From Roridomyces roridus (lineage: Eukaryota > Basidiomycota > Agaricomycetes > Agaricales > Mycenaceae): 64,000 nt of DNA. Position 1 is the first letter of the stretch. Every line of letters starts with the position of its first letter. Positions 10,224 through 22,240 of this stretch are shown piece by piece. Under the pieces are notes generated by a model. The model saw only the letters and a program-made list of their open reading frames with translations. It ran no database searches and was not told the origin of the DNA. Location: contig JARKIF010000013.1 in the NCBI GenBank assembly GCA_029378245.1, positions 1,629,997-1,693,996 of the forward strand, given 5' to 3'. The translations under genes were made by a program, and so were the position numbers.

Positions 10224-12169
10224 ATGGCTCAAGTGCAGCGGCCCCTTCGAGGCTCGCGCATCTCCGCCTTCTACCCCGTCAAGAACCTGCCGTCCCTCTC
10301 TTCCCTCGACAGCGCCTTCCAGCTGCAAGAGTACATCTCGCTGCTCATCCGCCTCGACGTGCACGACGTTGACGCAATCGTCTCTGTCCCTGGCCGCGGG
10401 AAGCAAAAAGAGAAGGAGAAGGAGAAGGAAGTAGACGCTGGCGACGATGGGAAGAAGACAGAGGTCACTGTGGATGAGGCCTGTTGGAAGTACGAGCAAC
10501 TGCGGTGCGTCTGTATTACACGTCGTGGCGATTCATTCATCCAGCGCGTAACAGACGACTGGCGCAGGACCTCTCGCACCCGCTCATCACGATGCTGCAG
10601 CAAGTCTGTACGCGTACGACTTGTCCTGAGATGAAGGCAGGCGAATGGCTGTATTTATGTGTGGCTCACGGAAACGACGGGGCTATGGAGGTGCGTTAAG
10701 CGCGTCGTGACTTCGCTGAACTTACTGACGCCATCTTGTCTAGCAATGCTGCGCCATTGACTACATCCTCCACACCCTCGACAGCGCCACCGCCCTCCTC
10801 AACTCGCCCCGTGCCTTCCCTTCAAGGTATGTCCTCTTTCCCATTTCTCCGAGCAATCCATTTTCATATCCCCAGACTCCAAATCCCTCCCACCTCCCAC
10901 CGGCATTTCTCCTCCCTCGCCCGACGGCTGGGCCGCATCTTTGCACACGCATTCTTTCACCACCGCGAGGAATTCGAGCAGGCCGAAGCCGAGAGCTCGC
11001 TCTACGCCCGCTTCCTCGCGCTCACTGAAAAATTCGATCTCGTGCCTGCAGATTTCCTCGTCATCCCGAGTCGGGCTGTTGGCAATGCAGAGAACAGTAG
11101 GACAGATCGCCGCATGAGCGTCGTCCCCCTCGCCGACGTACCGCCTCCGACTCTCCTCGGTGCTGCGTTGCACGTCGACGTACCACCCACTGTGCCCGCC
11201 TCTACCTCAGAAGGCGCCACTGGACGGGAGAAGAGCGCGAGCCCTGACGGGCGCACAGCTCCTAGGTATGGGCGTAGTCGAACGGACACGATGATGCTCG
11301 ATACCGACAAGGACCGGTTCCCTCCTAGTCCTGCGAGCCCGTCGAGTGCGGTGGAAGATGGGCCGCATGGGCTTGCAGCGGCTGTGGCTGAGATGAATCT
11401 CGCGGCGAATCAGGAACGCCAGCAGCAGGCGCATCCTGCGGTGGCGGATTCACCTTCTGTTTCTCCTACAAAGCCTGCGACGCCGCCGGTGGAGGAACCC
11501 GTGGAGGAGAGCGCCCCTCCCGCTCCTGCAGCTCTGGAGCCAGAGCAGGAGACGGATAAAGAGGACCCAGAGGCGCCGAGTCCCTTGACTGACGAGCTGG
11601 AGCACAAAGAGCAGCTCGCACCCTCGGAGGACGAAGGCCTACAAGTGGTATCGCCTTCGTCGTCGACGGCACCGCAGTCCGAGACGCCCATCTTGACGGA
11701 GGTGGAGCAGGCTTCGCCTACGAGTCCTGCTGGGATTGTTCCTGTTGTGCCGCCGCCTGTTATTCATGTGGAGCCTGCGACGCCGCCTGCGGATGTTACG
11801 GAGAGTATGGAGGCCAAGATGATGATGGAGGAGGCGGTGGATATGGAGATTGAGAAGATGGAGGTGGAGGTGGAGGCGGAGAAAGAGCAAGAGAAAGTGG
11901 AGGAGAGCAAGGAGGTGGAGACGGTTGGGCCTACCATGGTACCGGTGCCAGTGCCTATTCCCAGCGAGACCGCGGTGGAGGCAGAGGCAGAAGCGAAAGT
12001 GGAGGACCCCGTTGTCGCTGACGCACCTGCTGCTCCAGCTCCAGTTGACGTGAACCAGGAGGAGGTCGAGGTCGAAGCCACTTCTACGACCCAGGAGGAG
12101 GACTTGACGGAAAAGCTGATGTCGTCGGAGGGGAGCAGTGAGGGGGCTGAGGTCCAGCCAATGCCATGA
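10224..12169 (+). CDS. Phocein/MOB4-type protein with long acidic C-terminal tail
   Basis: MOB-family adaptor of the phocein (MOB4) class; in fungi this class (often called MOB3) belongs to the STRIPAK phosphatase-kinase scaffold. Exons 10224-10504, 10555-10690, 10744-10826 and 10876-12169 join in frame to 597 residues. The MOB domain runs from WKYEQLRRL through CTRTTCPEM, CCAIDYILHTLDSATALLNS and RAFPSR to RIFAHAFFHHREEFEQ. The C-x5-C and histidine pairs are the expected zinc ligands. After about residue 210 comes a low-complexity tail rich in Pro, Glu, Val and Ala that is longer than the domain and not typical of animal phocein. A Lys/Glu-rich insert (KQKEKEKEKE) sits before WKYEQ. A single-copy gene in the unique core between the duplication arms. 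Confidence 0.88.
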
Positions 12170-12355
12170 GGCAGAGGCTTAAAATCCCCTTGATGTGAAT
12201 ATCGAGCGAGCTTGCTCGCAACGTGGATTACTTGTTACTTTGACGCTTAGCTTTTCATTCATTCATTCGTGTTCTATAGAATCGTTTCTTTCACATTCTT
12301 CAAATTCGTTCTTGTGTATTTCAGGCATTGCCTGGGTCTACTACACCTTCTAAAT

Positions 12356-13887
12356 CTAACCACGGTCGGTGAGCTTTGGATTAACCGCACTCCGTCGGAC
12401 AAAGACGGGGTCTCCAACGCTAACGACGCCAGAGGCCTCGACCGGGACAGTGTACATGCTACATCATCTCTGAGTACGCAATCCCACTCAATGACGAAAA
12501 GAGAGCCTCACCCAAAACAATACTTTGTCGGCGCCAGGCTGTCGACTTTACGATACTGCATCATGGCGTTATTGGGCATCTGCGGGTCGCGAGTGCCTGA
12601 TTCGGTGTCTACGTTGGGGAACATGCAGCGCGGACAGCGTGCTGGGAGGAGGAAGCTCTTGTTATCGCCTGTGATAATTTCCTGCCAATCGTCCTCGCCA
12701 TAAGGCTCGTCGACGCCGCTTACGATGATATTTGGGCGGAAGCGTTCGATTAAGAGGCGTTTGGAGGTTGCCCAGGCTGCGTCGGGGGCTGAGGCGTCGG
12801 GGGCTGGGTCGCAGCCTTCTTTGAGGGGTGATTTGAGCTCGCCGCGGGCCATGGCGCGGACGTTGGCTTCGGCGTCGGAGAGGGAGGCGGTGGAGCAGAG
12901 GAGGAAGGGGCTTGCGTCGGGGTAGCGGACGGTTGAGCCGCCGGTGTAGGCGAGTGGGGAGGGGTCGAAGGGGATGTCTGGGTCGAGAGGGCGGGGGGCG
13001 GGGGTGTTCATCACGAGGAGAACGCGTCGGCCGATGTAGGAGGAGAGGATTTCAGATGGAGAGCCGTCATCGGAGAGTGAGGTGCTCTCGGCGATGTATC
13101 CTTCGCAGGAGTGCCCCCATAGGATGAACCCGCTGTATTTGTCCCATCCACTTAGAGTTTCTGGGCTGGGGTCCAGGGGAACACTGAAGGAGGGAGTGGA
13201 GGGGGAGTCGGGGAAGGTGACTTCCAGGACGCCGCCGTCAGGGGAAGATGGGTCGCGTTTGATTATGGGGAACACGCGCACCAACTGGATACACAGTCAG
13301 GCCAAAAAAAAGGAGCAAAGTGAAGACGACCTTGATACCGCGATTATCGCGGGCAGACAGTTGCTTGTTCTTTTCGACGTCCACAACCATCCATTTCCTA
13401 TCAAACTGAAAATTGTGAGAATGACTCGAGGATGAGAGGGGCACATACCTTGAATCCCTCGTGGTCATAAGGGGAGCTGGTCAGGTCTATCCCTGCGCAA
13501 CTCTGTAGGATGGCAATGAAAGGGTACTCGAGAGTCCTGGGAACAAGAAATATACCTTGATAGGGTAGACTGAGGGCTCCTGGTCAAGGTACATGCTTTC
13601 ACGGGTGGATTCTCAACTCACCCATGATCCTGCTAATTCTGAGGTCCTTTCCGTGGACGGTATCTACCTTTCGGACCCATTTGTATAACTTACATTTGAG
13701 TTTTCCGGCGTTTCGCGGGTAGCAGACTTTTGCGCTCACATATTTTGAGAAACTGGTCTATGCGTCACGTTATAAAAGGCCTCTGGGGAGGTAGGATGAG
13801 TACCTTGCGGGTCAGAATGTAGAGAGAGACAGAGCCAATGGCAAGCAGCAGTAGTGGCCGAGATGGGACATAATTAAGTCCGAGCAT
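12356..13887 (-). CDS. MOSC-domain protein, molybdenum-cofactor sulfurase/mARC-like, N-terminal membrane anchor
   Basis: Member of the MOSC family, known for molybdenum-cofactor binding and sulfur transfer (mARC/MOSC). The first exon encodes MLGLNYVPSRPLLLLAIGSV…, a probable membrane anchor. The MOSC N-terminal barrel follows in small exons: VYPIKSCAGIDL, then FDRKWMVVDVEKNKQLSARD. The main exon (12512-13284) contains the MOSC core with ERFRPNIIVSGVDEPYGEDD, then CPRCMFPNVDTESGTRD, including the cysteine expected for cofactor contact, and TKYCFG. A 53-nt intron leads to the last exon, MYTVPVEASG…VGDPVFVRRSAVN, stopping at 12356. The joins around 13560-13800 are uncertain. The gene appears complete. 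Confidence 0.8.
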
Positions 13888-14402
13888 GATGGTGATTGCC
13901 GCCCAAGGAGCTCTTGCGTTCATTCACCCAACATTATTCTCCTCATCGTCGACGCCTTCTTCACTCCCGGAACCCACGTTTGGGCGACGTTGGAACGAGT
14001 CTCCAAGGAGAACAGGACTGTCTTACATGACATCGGGTGTGTCTACTTGAACCCACATTCCATCCACACCTCGATTCTGATGTTTGTCAAGTCTCCATTC
14101 CTACCAGAGGTCGGAAATCAACGCCTATTGCCAGATATTCGCATGAGGATAAGTCTGCAATGTCTGGTCCGGTTGTGTGGCGCTCGTGCCAGTGCAAAAC
14201 CCAGAGCTTTTTTCTCGCCCTCCCGCATTCCGTCCGCGCGGACCATGACTACCCTCGTCCATTACGGTTGCGGGACCCTCGTCGATGGAATAACCTTCAC
14301 ATTGCGTTACTTCAGCAAAGCCGACCACGGATTTAAGCGGACCATCGGAATTCCCATGGCCATCATTCCATTGTCCGCCATATTCCTTTCTTTCTTACCA
14401 CC
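13888..14402. other. Intergenic, possible F-box-gene fragment
   Basis: A plus-strand frame near 13960-14040 reads FFTPGTHVWATLERVSKEN, which resembles the start of agaric F-box-like proteins. It is not joined to a longer gene. The rest holds no recognisable feature. Confidence 0.3.
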
Positions 14403-16557
14403 ATGTCACTCCCTCCGTCCTTCCAGGAACCGCCTACGACACAGAGCCTGGCAGCAGCCCGCGCCACTCTGGACGAGTCCCGCAAGAATGCGTGCTCCCT
14501 CACTGACAAAATCGCCCAGGCCCAGGCTTCGCTCAAACAAATAGTCGCAGAGGCCGAGGCTGCAATCGATGATATGCTCAGGGAGCAGAGCCTCGTGGAG
14601 AAGACTATTGCGCATACTCAAGTCAGTCTTGTTCTGCTTTTTTTTCTTCCTCTTCAGCTAAAAACGTGTTTTCCGCGTGTTTTCAGGCATACCTCGCCCC
14701 CATCAGGCGACTGCCTGGAGAGCTGCTGAGGGAGCTCTTCTTGTGGTGTTTCGAGGGCCATCCCTGTTGTGCTTGGGTCCTATCTGCTGTGTGCACGACC
14801 TGGCGGTGCCAGGCTCTCAGCATTCCTCGTATATGGTCAAAGGTGCGTCACACCAATCGGGGTCTTTTCGGAGACCCGTGCAGGGCGGTCTCGTTAAGTG
14901 AATTCGCAGATACGCTTGTTCACCAATCAGAGCTCTTCTCCTGACACAATACGACTTTGGCTGGAACGCTCAGGCCCAACAGTTCCTCTCGACATCGAGA
15001 TCTATTTGCGGGTCGTGCAATCGGAGCCTGCTGCCGTCGTGCCATACCCGCGTCGCCGCCGCCACGACTATCTCACCCACACATTCCTGGCAGCGCCGCC
15101 GCCGCCACTTTTTGGCACTGGCCCTTTGCCGGCTCCTGGACATTTGATCGTTCCGCACTTTACACCGAGTGTAACCCCGTTCATCGTCCCGCAACCCGCG
15201 ATCCATCACCATGGCGGTTGGGAATCGCCACCCGCCGTGCCCATGTTTCACGGCCAGGCCGAGTCGGCCGCTCAGCCGAACTTGCATTGGGGTCACATCG
15301 CCGTGTATTACCTCGTACAGCAAATGCACCGCTGGGAACGTTTCGTCTTTCGATTCGATAAGAACTTCGGGTCCATTGCTGCTCTCAAGTCTATAACAGG
15401 CGCGTTGACAGCCTGTGTGCATCTTTCTTACTGATCGGACTCTTTTGCCAGGCGCCGCGCCGCTGTTAAGGGAATTCGAAGTGTCTTCCGCGTCGGCCGT
15501 GTTCTACCCTACAGAATGGGGGTGGCTTCCCTCATCCCGCGCGGTCCCCGGCTGGGTAAACCCTCTCCCGAAGCTGCGCACGCTGACTCTTCAGTATGCG
15601 CCCTTCAAGCCGACCTCGCCCATCTTCCTGCAAGAGGCGACCCAACTGACCACTCTCAACATCCGTGCGCTCCCTGCGTCCCTCATCCCTCTCGATCGCA
15701 TCCTTGGCATCATCTCAGCCAACAGTCGCACCCTGAAATCCCTCCGACTGCATTTTTCCTCCGTATCACATGCAGTGCTGCCGCTGCCTGCCAGCACGAC
15801 GCTCGACCACCTCGAGGACCTCTACGTCGGAGGCCACCACCTCCTCTCGCAGCTCATCGACACGCTCATTCTCCCTGACCTGTGCGCCCTCGATCTCGAC
15901 TTTGACGCACCGCGGGAACCGATCGAGGAAACCATCTCCTCGCTGTACACCCGTTCGCACAACCCCCCGCTCCGGAGTCTCGCAGTGTCGTATGGCGGGC
16001 CGACGCCCCCGCCAGGCACGCCTGTTGGTGTCTCTTCGGGGCAGACGCCATCGTCATTCTACTACGGTTACGTCGCAGCAGGGACCGTCGTTTCGTGGGG
16101 CTTCCTCGGGGAGATGGGTGGCTCGCTCGAGGTACTCAAGATTGGCGGAGCAGCACTCGAGTGTCTCATAGGCACGTTGATGGCGCCGGACGATGCTGGG
16201 GGAACCCTTATGACGGGGCCAAACGGGCCTGGAGGGCCTGCGGTGCCGGGGTGGGCGTGTCCGAAGCTGAGGGAGCTTTATCTGCGGGGATGTCATGCGC
16301 ATGCGCATGCGTCGAATGATGGGATTGGGAAGCTGGTCAAGATGGTGGATGCGAGGAACCCCGAGGGCGGGGGGAGTGCGAATGCTGGGATGGGGAGTGG
16401 GATGGTGTCGAGGCTGACGAGGTTGGAGTTGGATGATTGTGGGTTTCAGCTGGGCGGGGATGTGGTGCAGTGGCTGGAGGGTCGGATTGGGAAGGGTGCG
16501 GTTGTTTGCGTGGAGCCGCAGGTGGAAGCGTGCGTTGTTTGCTCCCCTCACTATTGA
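14403..16557 (+). CDS. F-box-like protein 1
   Basis: Probable substrate adaptor of an SCF ubiquitin ligase, one of the large expanded F-box families of agarics. A coiled-coil start (residues 10-70, LAAARATLDESRKNACSLTD) is followed across an intron by AYLAPIRRLPGELLRELFLW, the F-box-type motif. Then comes CTTWRCQALSIPRIWSKIRL and a leucine-rich-repeat-like C-terminus (LPKLRTLTLQYAPF, WACPKLRELYLRGCHAH). Inferred introns are 14622-14686, 14843-14909 and about 15415-15451; the last is unusually short at 37 nt and may be misplaced. The 3' end lies about 30 bp from the edge of the duplicated hydrolase block, so the last exon may have been changed by that rearrangement. Confidence 0.7.
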
Positions 16558-17197
16558 TTCGGTGCTGATGGCCTTCTTTGCAGGAGGACACCGATGGTCC
16601 ACGGACATCCCTACGTCTTTGCGGGTTAACCTCGTGGCATCGAGCATTTTAGTTGGATCTCACATCCCCATGTCACCTCCCTCCCTTGGGTTTTGGGTCT
16701 CCGTCAATTTTTTTTCTTGGTTTGGCTGACGACATAACTACGATATCTATTCTATTCTATCTGGGTGTACTGTACACTACTATAGGTACCACTATCACTG
16801 TATCCATTACTTCAATGCTTGCATTTCTTTGTTTCGGGACGCAAGATGTGGCACATCCGACTGCCCTTGTCATGCTCGCTACCGCGCCGAAAACATGGGC
16901 CCGCTCTCATCCTTATATTCGTGCCCACCGGTCTTTGGCGGGTCTCGGTACATTGTGTATTTCCATTCACGGCCATTCGGAGCTGACAATCATGTGTCTC
17001 ACATCGCTTGTACCGCGGCGAGGCTAAGGCGAGGCCTTGCCAAGGCCCAAACTGATCTTGCGCAAATCTTGCGCGTGAATTATCAATTCAGGGACATGAT
17101 TTGGGACATCATGAGGTCGCGTGAAACGGTTGCTGCGCGCGCAGCGCTGAGATACCACTTATAGCTGCGGCCTGACTCGTTCTGCTCTCCCAGCAAG

Positions 17198-19397
17198 ATG
17201 CATCTAGCAGGCTTCCTGTCTTTCTGCGCACTCCCCGCCGCAAGCCTTGCAGCCGCCCTTGGACAGCAACAGCAGCCATTCTCCGTGGACGAAGAGGCCC
17301 CGATACTCAATACCGGGCTGGATGCAGCCATCCGGGAGATCTTGGCAGAGTTCAAGTCACCTGGGGGCGCTGGAGTGGCTGTGGCGCGCAAGACCGCTGC
17401 GGGGACCTGGAGACTCGAAAGCAAAGGGTATGGGAATGCTACTGGTGCCGGAGCCAAGGCCGATGAGCATACCCTCTTTGCTATTGGATCGAATTCCAAG
17501 GTGCGTTGTGGTACACTTCACAGTTTTCTAGGTTCTGAAAACGCGCGCGCGCCTAGCTCTTCGATGTGCTGGCTACGGGGCTCTTGATTTCCAACGAGAC
17601 GCTATCGCCCAGGATTTCGTGGACCTCGAAAATCGCGTCCATCGTTCCTGGGTGGAAGCTTGCGGATCCGGTTGCGACGAGCGAGAGCACGATCGTCGAT
17701 ATTATGAGCCACCGTACTGGACTTCCGCGGCATGATCTCATGGAGAGTTTGGACGAGCAAGTCGACGATGTCGTCAGTTTTTTCTCCGCCCCTCCGTCCG
17801 TCTGTTAACCTCGGATTCAGATTTCCCGGCTCCAATATCTACGACCATCGACAGGCTTCCGGGAACAGACGCAGTACAACAACCACATGTACACCGTCCT
17901 CTCGTCGTTCCCAAAGACTTTGGTGGACACCCCGTTCGAGCAATACGTCCACGACAATATCTTCGTCCCCTTTGGCTTGAATTCCACCACATATTTTTAT
18001 GCCGACGCAGTGGCGACTGGAAAATTGGCTGACGGGTTCACGAGGCAAGATGCCAACGTGACCCACGATCCTTTCGACCAAGGTACAGTCCGAGTCCTTC
18101 CGTTCTGGGATCAAAGCAGCAACCACGGTCAGGAGTACCTTCTTTATTCGAGGTGAGACTCATTCTCGTCTAGTCATCTCCGGGGCTGGTGGAGTAATCT
18201 CTAGCGCACACGACATGGTATGCCTTTGTGTTCTGTTACTCGGTTCTCCCCCATGCTCACATACATTCACAGGCCATCTGGCTGCAAGCGCTCTTGCAGG
18301 AGGGAACTAATCAAGCCAACGAGACTGTCATTCCGGCCAGTGTAATCCAAAAGGTTGCGACTGGGGTGACTGTATATACTCCTATTGCGTGCGTCGTCAT
18401 CCCTTGTCCAGTGTCCCTTCTTGATCTCGAACAGGCGGTATCCTGAACTTTCGCCTGTGGTGTATGGCGGTGGGCAGATGCGTGGCACATACAGAGGATT
18501 CGGTGAGTTTTCCGCGGCACGACTCGTGTGATTCTCATTCAATGTGGTAGAAATGATCGAGGTAAGGCATCCGTGGCCACACTGTCCGTTTGAGGCCTAA
18601 TTTATTTCAGCACGGAGGCTCGACCCCAGGTCTGGAGTTTCTTCTCTTCATCTTGGATATTAGTGACATTCCCAAGGCTTCAAAAGTCAAATCGCGCGAT
18701 TCCCATCGGAAAACTTTGGTGTAGCCGTCCTGACAAATGACGAGGACCTCGGAACATCCATCATGGAATCTATCAAATACCGCATCGTCGACGAAGTGCT
18801 TTCCCTGCACCCACACATTAATTGGACCGCACGGTTTGTCGTCAGAATATTTACACGTAGTCCTCGATTAACATAAGCGCAGATACCGAGAAAAATTAGC
18901 CGCAGCAGCTCCACCGCCTTCGCTTCCCCGTTCCAAAAACGCTGCACCTCCCTCGGTCCCTTACACCGCGCTCGCTGGAAAATACGACAACGCAGGATAC
19001 CGCAGCCTCGACTTTTGTCTCTTTTGGCATAACGCCACCAGTGGCTCCTCTTGCACTGATATCTCTCAGACATTCGGAGATCTGTTACCCACCGTGCTCG
19101 ACTCTGCGGTTCCCATCTTGATTGCGAGACACGACACGATGGTGTCCAACCACTTGCTGTTGTCGCATTATGAGGGCGACAAGTTCAATGTCAGCGCGTT
19201 GCATACCTTTGTGAGTGCCTGCCTCTCCATCTATCTTGAGAAGCTTGAACTGAGAAAAACCTTTGCAGTCAGAGGCCAAGGTGCCGTGGGTGTGGAAGAT
19301 GGACGGGTTCGAGGCCGAGTTTGAAGTCGACGGTGAAGCACGGGTGACGCGGGCGGGCGAGGAATACGGCCAGATGGCCAAATTCACGAATTTCTAG
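17198..19397 (+). CDS. Secreted beta-lactamase-fold hydrolase, gene C (3' end altered by insertion)
   Basis: Third copy of the hydrolase, in the right arm. Signal peptide MHLAGFLSFCALPAASLAA, nucleophile motif LFAIGSNSK, MSHRTGLPRHDLMESLDEQ, Y-N-N in TQYNNHMYTV near 17876, and an H-G-G motif (HGGSTPG, about 18610-18630) are all present, so the catalytic part looks intact. The C-terminal exon reads VPWVWKMDGFEAEFEVDGE and then enters foreign sequence, ending after about 18 new residues (…MAKFTNF) at 19397. The original last ~35 residues now lie 0.9 kb downstream at 20265-20383. The gene might make a protein with a replaced tail, or may be failing. Promoter DNA is shared with gene A. Confidence 0.72.
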
Positions 19398-20264
19398 CAT
19401 GCACTGAGAGAAAGATTGCGAGGGCGCGCGGCTGATACGGATCAGACCAAACAACGACAACGCAACGCGTCGCGTACTTCTGCCAGACGCGTCTACCTTG
19501 TATGTGAGGCTTACCTAGCTCATTTCGGGGATCTCGGTCAAGGTTGAAGGCGGTGTATACGACCGGGAGTCTCGTTGCTAAGGCAGAAACCAATGAGATG
19601 GAGGAACAAGGATGCCCGAGGGATGCCCGAGGTGGGCTCGATGGTGTATCCTGGCGACGAAGTACTGCCTCACAGGAGAACAATGGGATTTTGGGACCTT
19701 GGTTGGATACCTAGCCAACGGAACAGCCTTTTGCAAACTGATGACGAAGGTAAACACGAGTAGTATATAAGGTAGAGTACATTTTGGTGGGTGGTAGGTA
19801 AGGAATTTACGGGACGGTTTTTGGGTTACGGTTACGGGTTTACGGAACGGATCGACTACGGGATCGACTACGGCCTTCAGCAACGGATACGACAACGGCG
19901 AATCGACTATCGGCAACACTCTAGCTTCCTTCTTACCTCGCTCTCTTCAGCCTGAACCGTGCAAGACGACTACGACAGTTCTATTTGACTTACTGACTTT
20001 AGGTTTTATTCTCTGAGCCGGCCTCATTGGACAGCAACGACGGGTTGGACGTATCTTGGACTGTAGGCTCTACACTACGACGCATCTACGCTGGCTGTGA
20101 CTACTCTGGACTGACAAGGTCGTATATTTCGATCCGAACCCCGAACACAACAATATTCGCACGCACGCTTTCACCGCTCTCAATCACACGCACCGAACTT
20201 TATTCTGTTGGATCTGGGATTTGTTGGGTTTGATTTGAGTGGTGTATCGTACGTCTGCACTTCA
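19334..20264 (+). mobile_element. Probable solo LTR inserted in gene C
   Basis: 931 bp beginning TGAAG and ending CTTCA. It is flanked on both sides by ACGG (19330-19333 and 20265-20268), while gene A has a single ACGG at the matching site. TG…CA ends, a short direct repeat and a TATATAAGG motif near 19770 fit a solo LTR of a retrotransposon. No coding frame of interest lies inside. A small DNA element with 5-bp inverted ends is an alternative. Confidence 0.65.
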
Positions 20265-20383
20265 ACGGAGAAGATGTTGGATTCGCGCTCATTGGTGTGT
20301 GGGGTCCCGGGGATGGGGCTGAACCTCTTGAGGGCGAAACTGTTCGAGAACGCGCGGAAGTTTGGTTCTCGAAAATGGCATAG
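20265..20383 (+). pseudogene. Separated 3' end of hydrolase gene C
   Basis: Frame reads NGEDVGFALIGVWGPGDGAE and ends VRERAEVWFSKMA before TAG at 20381-20383. It equals the tail of genes A and B and completes gene C if the insertion is ignored. It has no start or splice signal of its own. Confidence 0.85.
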
Positions 20384-20426
20384 TGTCTTTCGAAATTCAA
20401 TTCAAAATTCTAACAACCTCCGCCTC

Positions 20427-21560
20427 TCAACCTTGAAGCTTGACCTCCCACTCTCTTAACGCACGCCGATCAGCAGACCCATCTAGCTCCACATAATCCG
20501 CATAGCGATCACGATACCTCAACGTCCCCGAATCGACGTCAACTTGAACCAAGCTTTCCAACCCTGCATCGAGGCTTGCGAATACGACGGCCCAAGGACG
20601 CACGTACTGGTCGTCTTCAATGAACATGGAACAATCCTCCAGCGTGAGGCTGCGCAGTCCGGGGTGGCGCAGGATAAACCGCTCGACGCCGTCGTTTTGT
20701 GAGCAAATGCTTTTGAGGTGAAGCGAGGTTAGTCGGGGGATGGGGGATTTTGGGAGGATGAACTCGGGGTTGACGCCGATGAGGTGATCGCTGAGAATGC
20801 GGAGGGTGGATACGGACTTGAGCTGAAGAGGTGTTTCAGCCACAGAGAAGAAAGAACCCCGAGAGTGCAGGGTGCTTACCTGAGCCGCTGCCAGAACGCG
20901 GGACAGCTGTTTCCAAAACTCAACAATGGGCTCCGCTGAGGAGGCGCCGTTCCCGAGGGTTGCAATGGAGAGCGTTTCGAGTGGGCGGAGAAAAGCTACA
21001 AAGGCCTCTGACGCGAATATTGCGCCTGGCATCGTGATGAGGTTGTTCAGGGTCAGGGATTTGAGCTTCGGGAGTCTAGAGGTGTTCGATATGGCTTCGA
21101 GCACCGCGCGTTGGAGCATCAGCCAGTAGGCAGGCTCGTCGGCGAAACTCCACACATCCTCGTCCCAGATGTCGTGAAACTCGAATTTGAGGGAAGCCAA
21201 GTTGGGGAGCTTGGATAGCCCCTCCATTGCCTGTGAGACGCAAGTGAGCCTCGGATCGTCAACTGGCCCATGTTCTGAACGCCCTAGGATGCAAGTTCAA
21301 TTGAGTATCGAGAGCCATGTTGGAAATTTACCCCGAAACACAACAGATTGGACATGAACTGCAAGCTCGCGGGTGGACTGGAGCGCAGTAAACCGTTCCG
21401 CACTGACAAGCGCGTCGCTCACAGTGACTTGGTGGAAAGCCATCGGAGTAACCAGTCCGTGAAATGTCTTGTTCGCCGCGCGCAGAGCAAACAACTCGGG
21501 ACGATCCAGACGAGCTAGAATCGCGAGGATGAGTTCTGGAGGTACTCGTGGGGTGTCCAT
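20427..21560 (-). CDS. F-box protein 2
   Basis: Starts MDTPRVPPELILAILARLDR…, a typical N-terminal F-box, followed by ELFALRAANKTFHGLVTPMAF. After an intron of about 48 nt near 21285-21335 the protein continues through SQAMEGLSKLPNLASLKFEF and leucine-rich-repeat-like segments (RLPKLKSLTLNNLITMPGAI, SIPRLTSLHLKS-type) to the stop at 20427. A 57-nt intron around 20825-20881 is a multiple of three, so the frame stays open across it. Probable SCF adaptor; target unknown. It lies inside the right arm but has no counterpart in the left arm, so it was either inserted here or lost there. Confidence 0.7.
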
Positions 21561-22104
21561 GGCGAAAAAGCAAACGGCACCGGACTACGGACGAGGAAAC
21601 TTATATACGGACAGTTGTGGGAGTCGGGACGGCATCACTTCGCTTGCCAACCAATTGCCAACTCTGAAAAAGGCGCTCAAGCTACTTTGGGCGCGGTGCG
21701 ACCCGAGACTCCGAAGCGCCGTGCGACCCGAGACGCCGAAGCCCCGTACGACCCGAGAGCGCCGTGCGCGTGATCCCTGATCCGACACGGGCGTTTAAGA
21801 ATCAAATGTTCATAGACAATGGGGGACGTGAGTGGTTCAAGTTCATGGACAATCCTAGGCCTATCAAGTAGGCCCTACGGCCGTAAATATAGGGTCTTGC
21901 GTCGTCAGATAGGCCCTATCTTTCAAAAAGGAAATACCTCAACATTGGTAAGGCGGTCTCTTGCAAGTCTCTTGGGTCATTTTTGAAGTTCGGGAATCGG
22001 GGGGGGGCCCCGGCCTCTCTTTTCGGATGCTCCCAGTCGTTATTCACCCAACACTGATTCTCGTGCTCGCATGTCTATCACTGCCAATATCGGTGCTAGA
22101 TACC
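21561..22104. other. Intergenic upstream of dehydrogenase copy 2
   Basis: Contains a short direct repetition of an ACCCGAGA-type motif around 21700-21765 and a G9 run near 22000. The part from 22010 on matches 3830-3930 in inverse orientation. No gene seen. Confidence 0.45.
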
Positions 22105-22170
22105 TGGAGGCTAGAGTCGAGGGAGAAGGTTTGCGAGAACGTGCGGAGGTTTGGTTCCAGAAATTTCAAA
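22105..22170 (+). pseudogene. Relic 3' end of a beta-lactamase-type gene
   Basis: Frame reads LEARVEGEGLRERAEVWFQK, matching the extreme C-terminus of genes A and B. It ends about 70 bp before the dehydrogenase start. Confidence 0.65.
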
Positions 22171-22240
22171 CATCCACCGCTGACATCCACGTAATGTGTA
22201 AGCACATCAATTGCAAATTTCACACCGAGTAAAGCCGACC

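Larger units (their letters stand above)
16590..20455 (+). repeat. Right arm of inverted duplication, hydrolase block
   Basis: Counterpart of 4363-7230: upstream DNA, gene C and its separated 3' end. It is interrupted by the 931-bp insertion at 19334-20264. The left edge lies just after F-box gene 1. Confidence 0.8.

Noticed and set aside
11639..12081. Minus-strand frames rich in Arg/His or Ser/Thr opposite the phocein gene
   Set aside because: They mirror the repetitive GAG-rich codons of the phocein tail and have no independent support.
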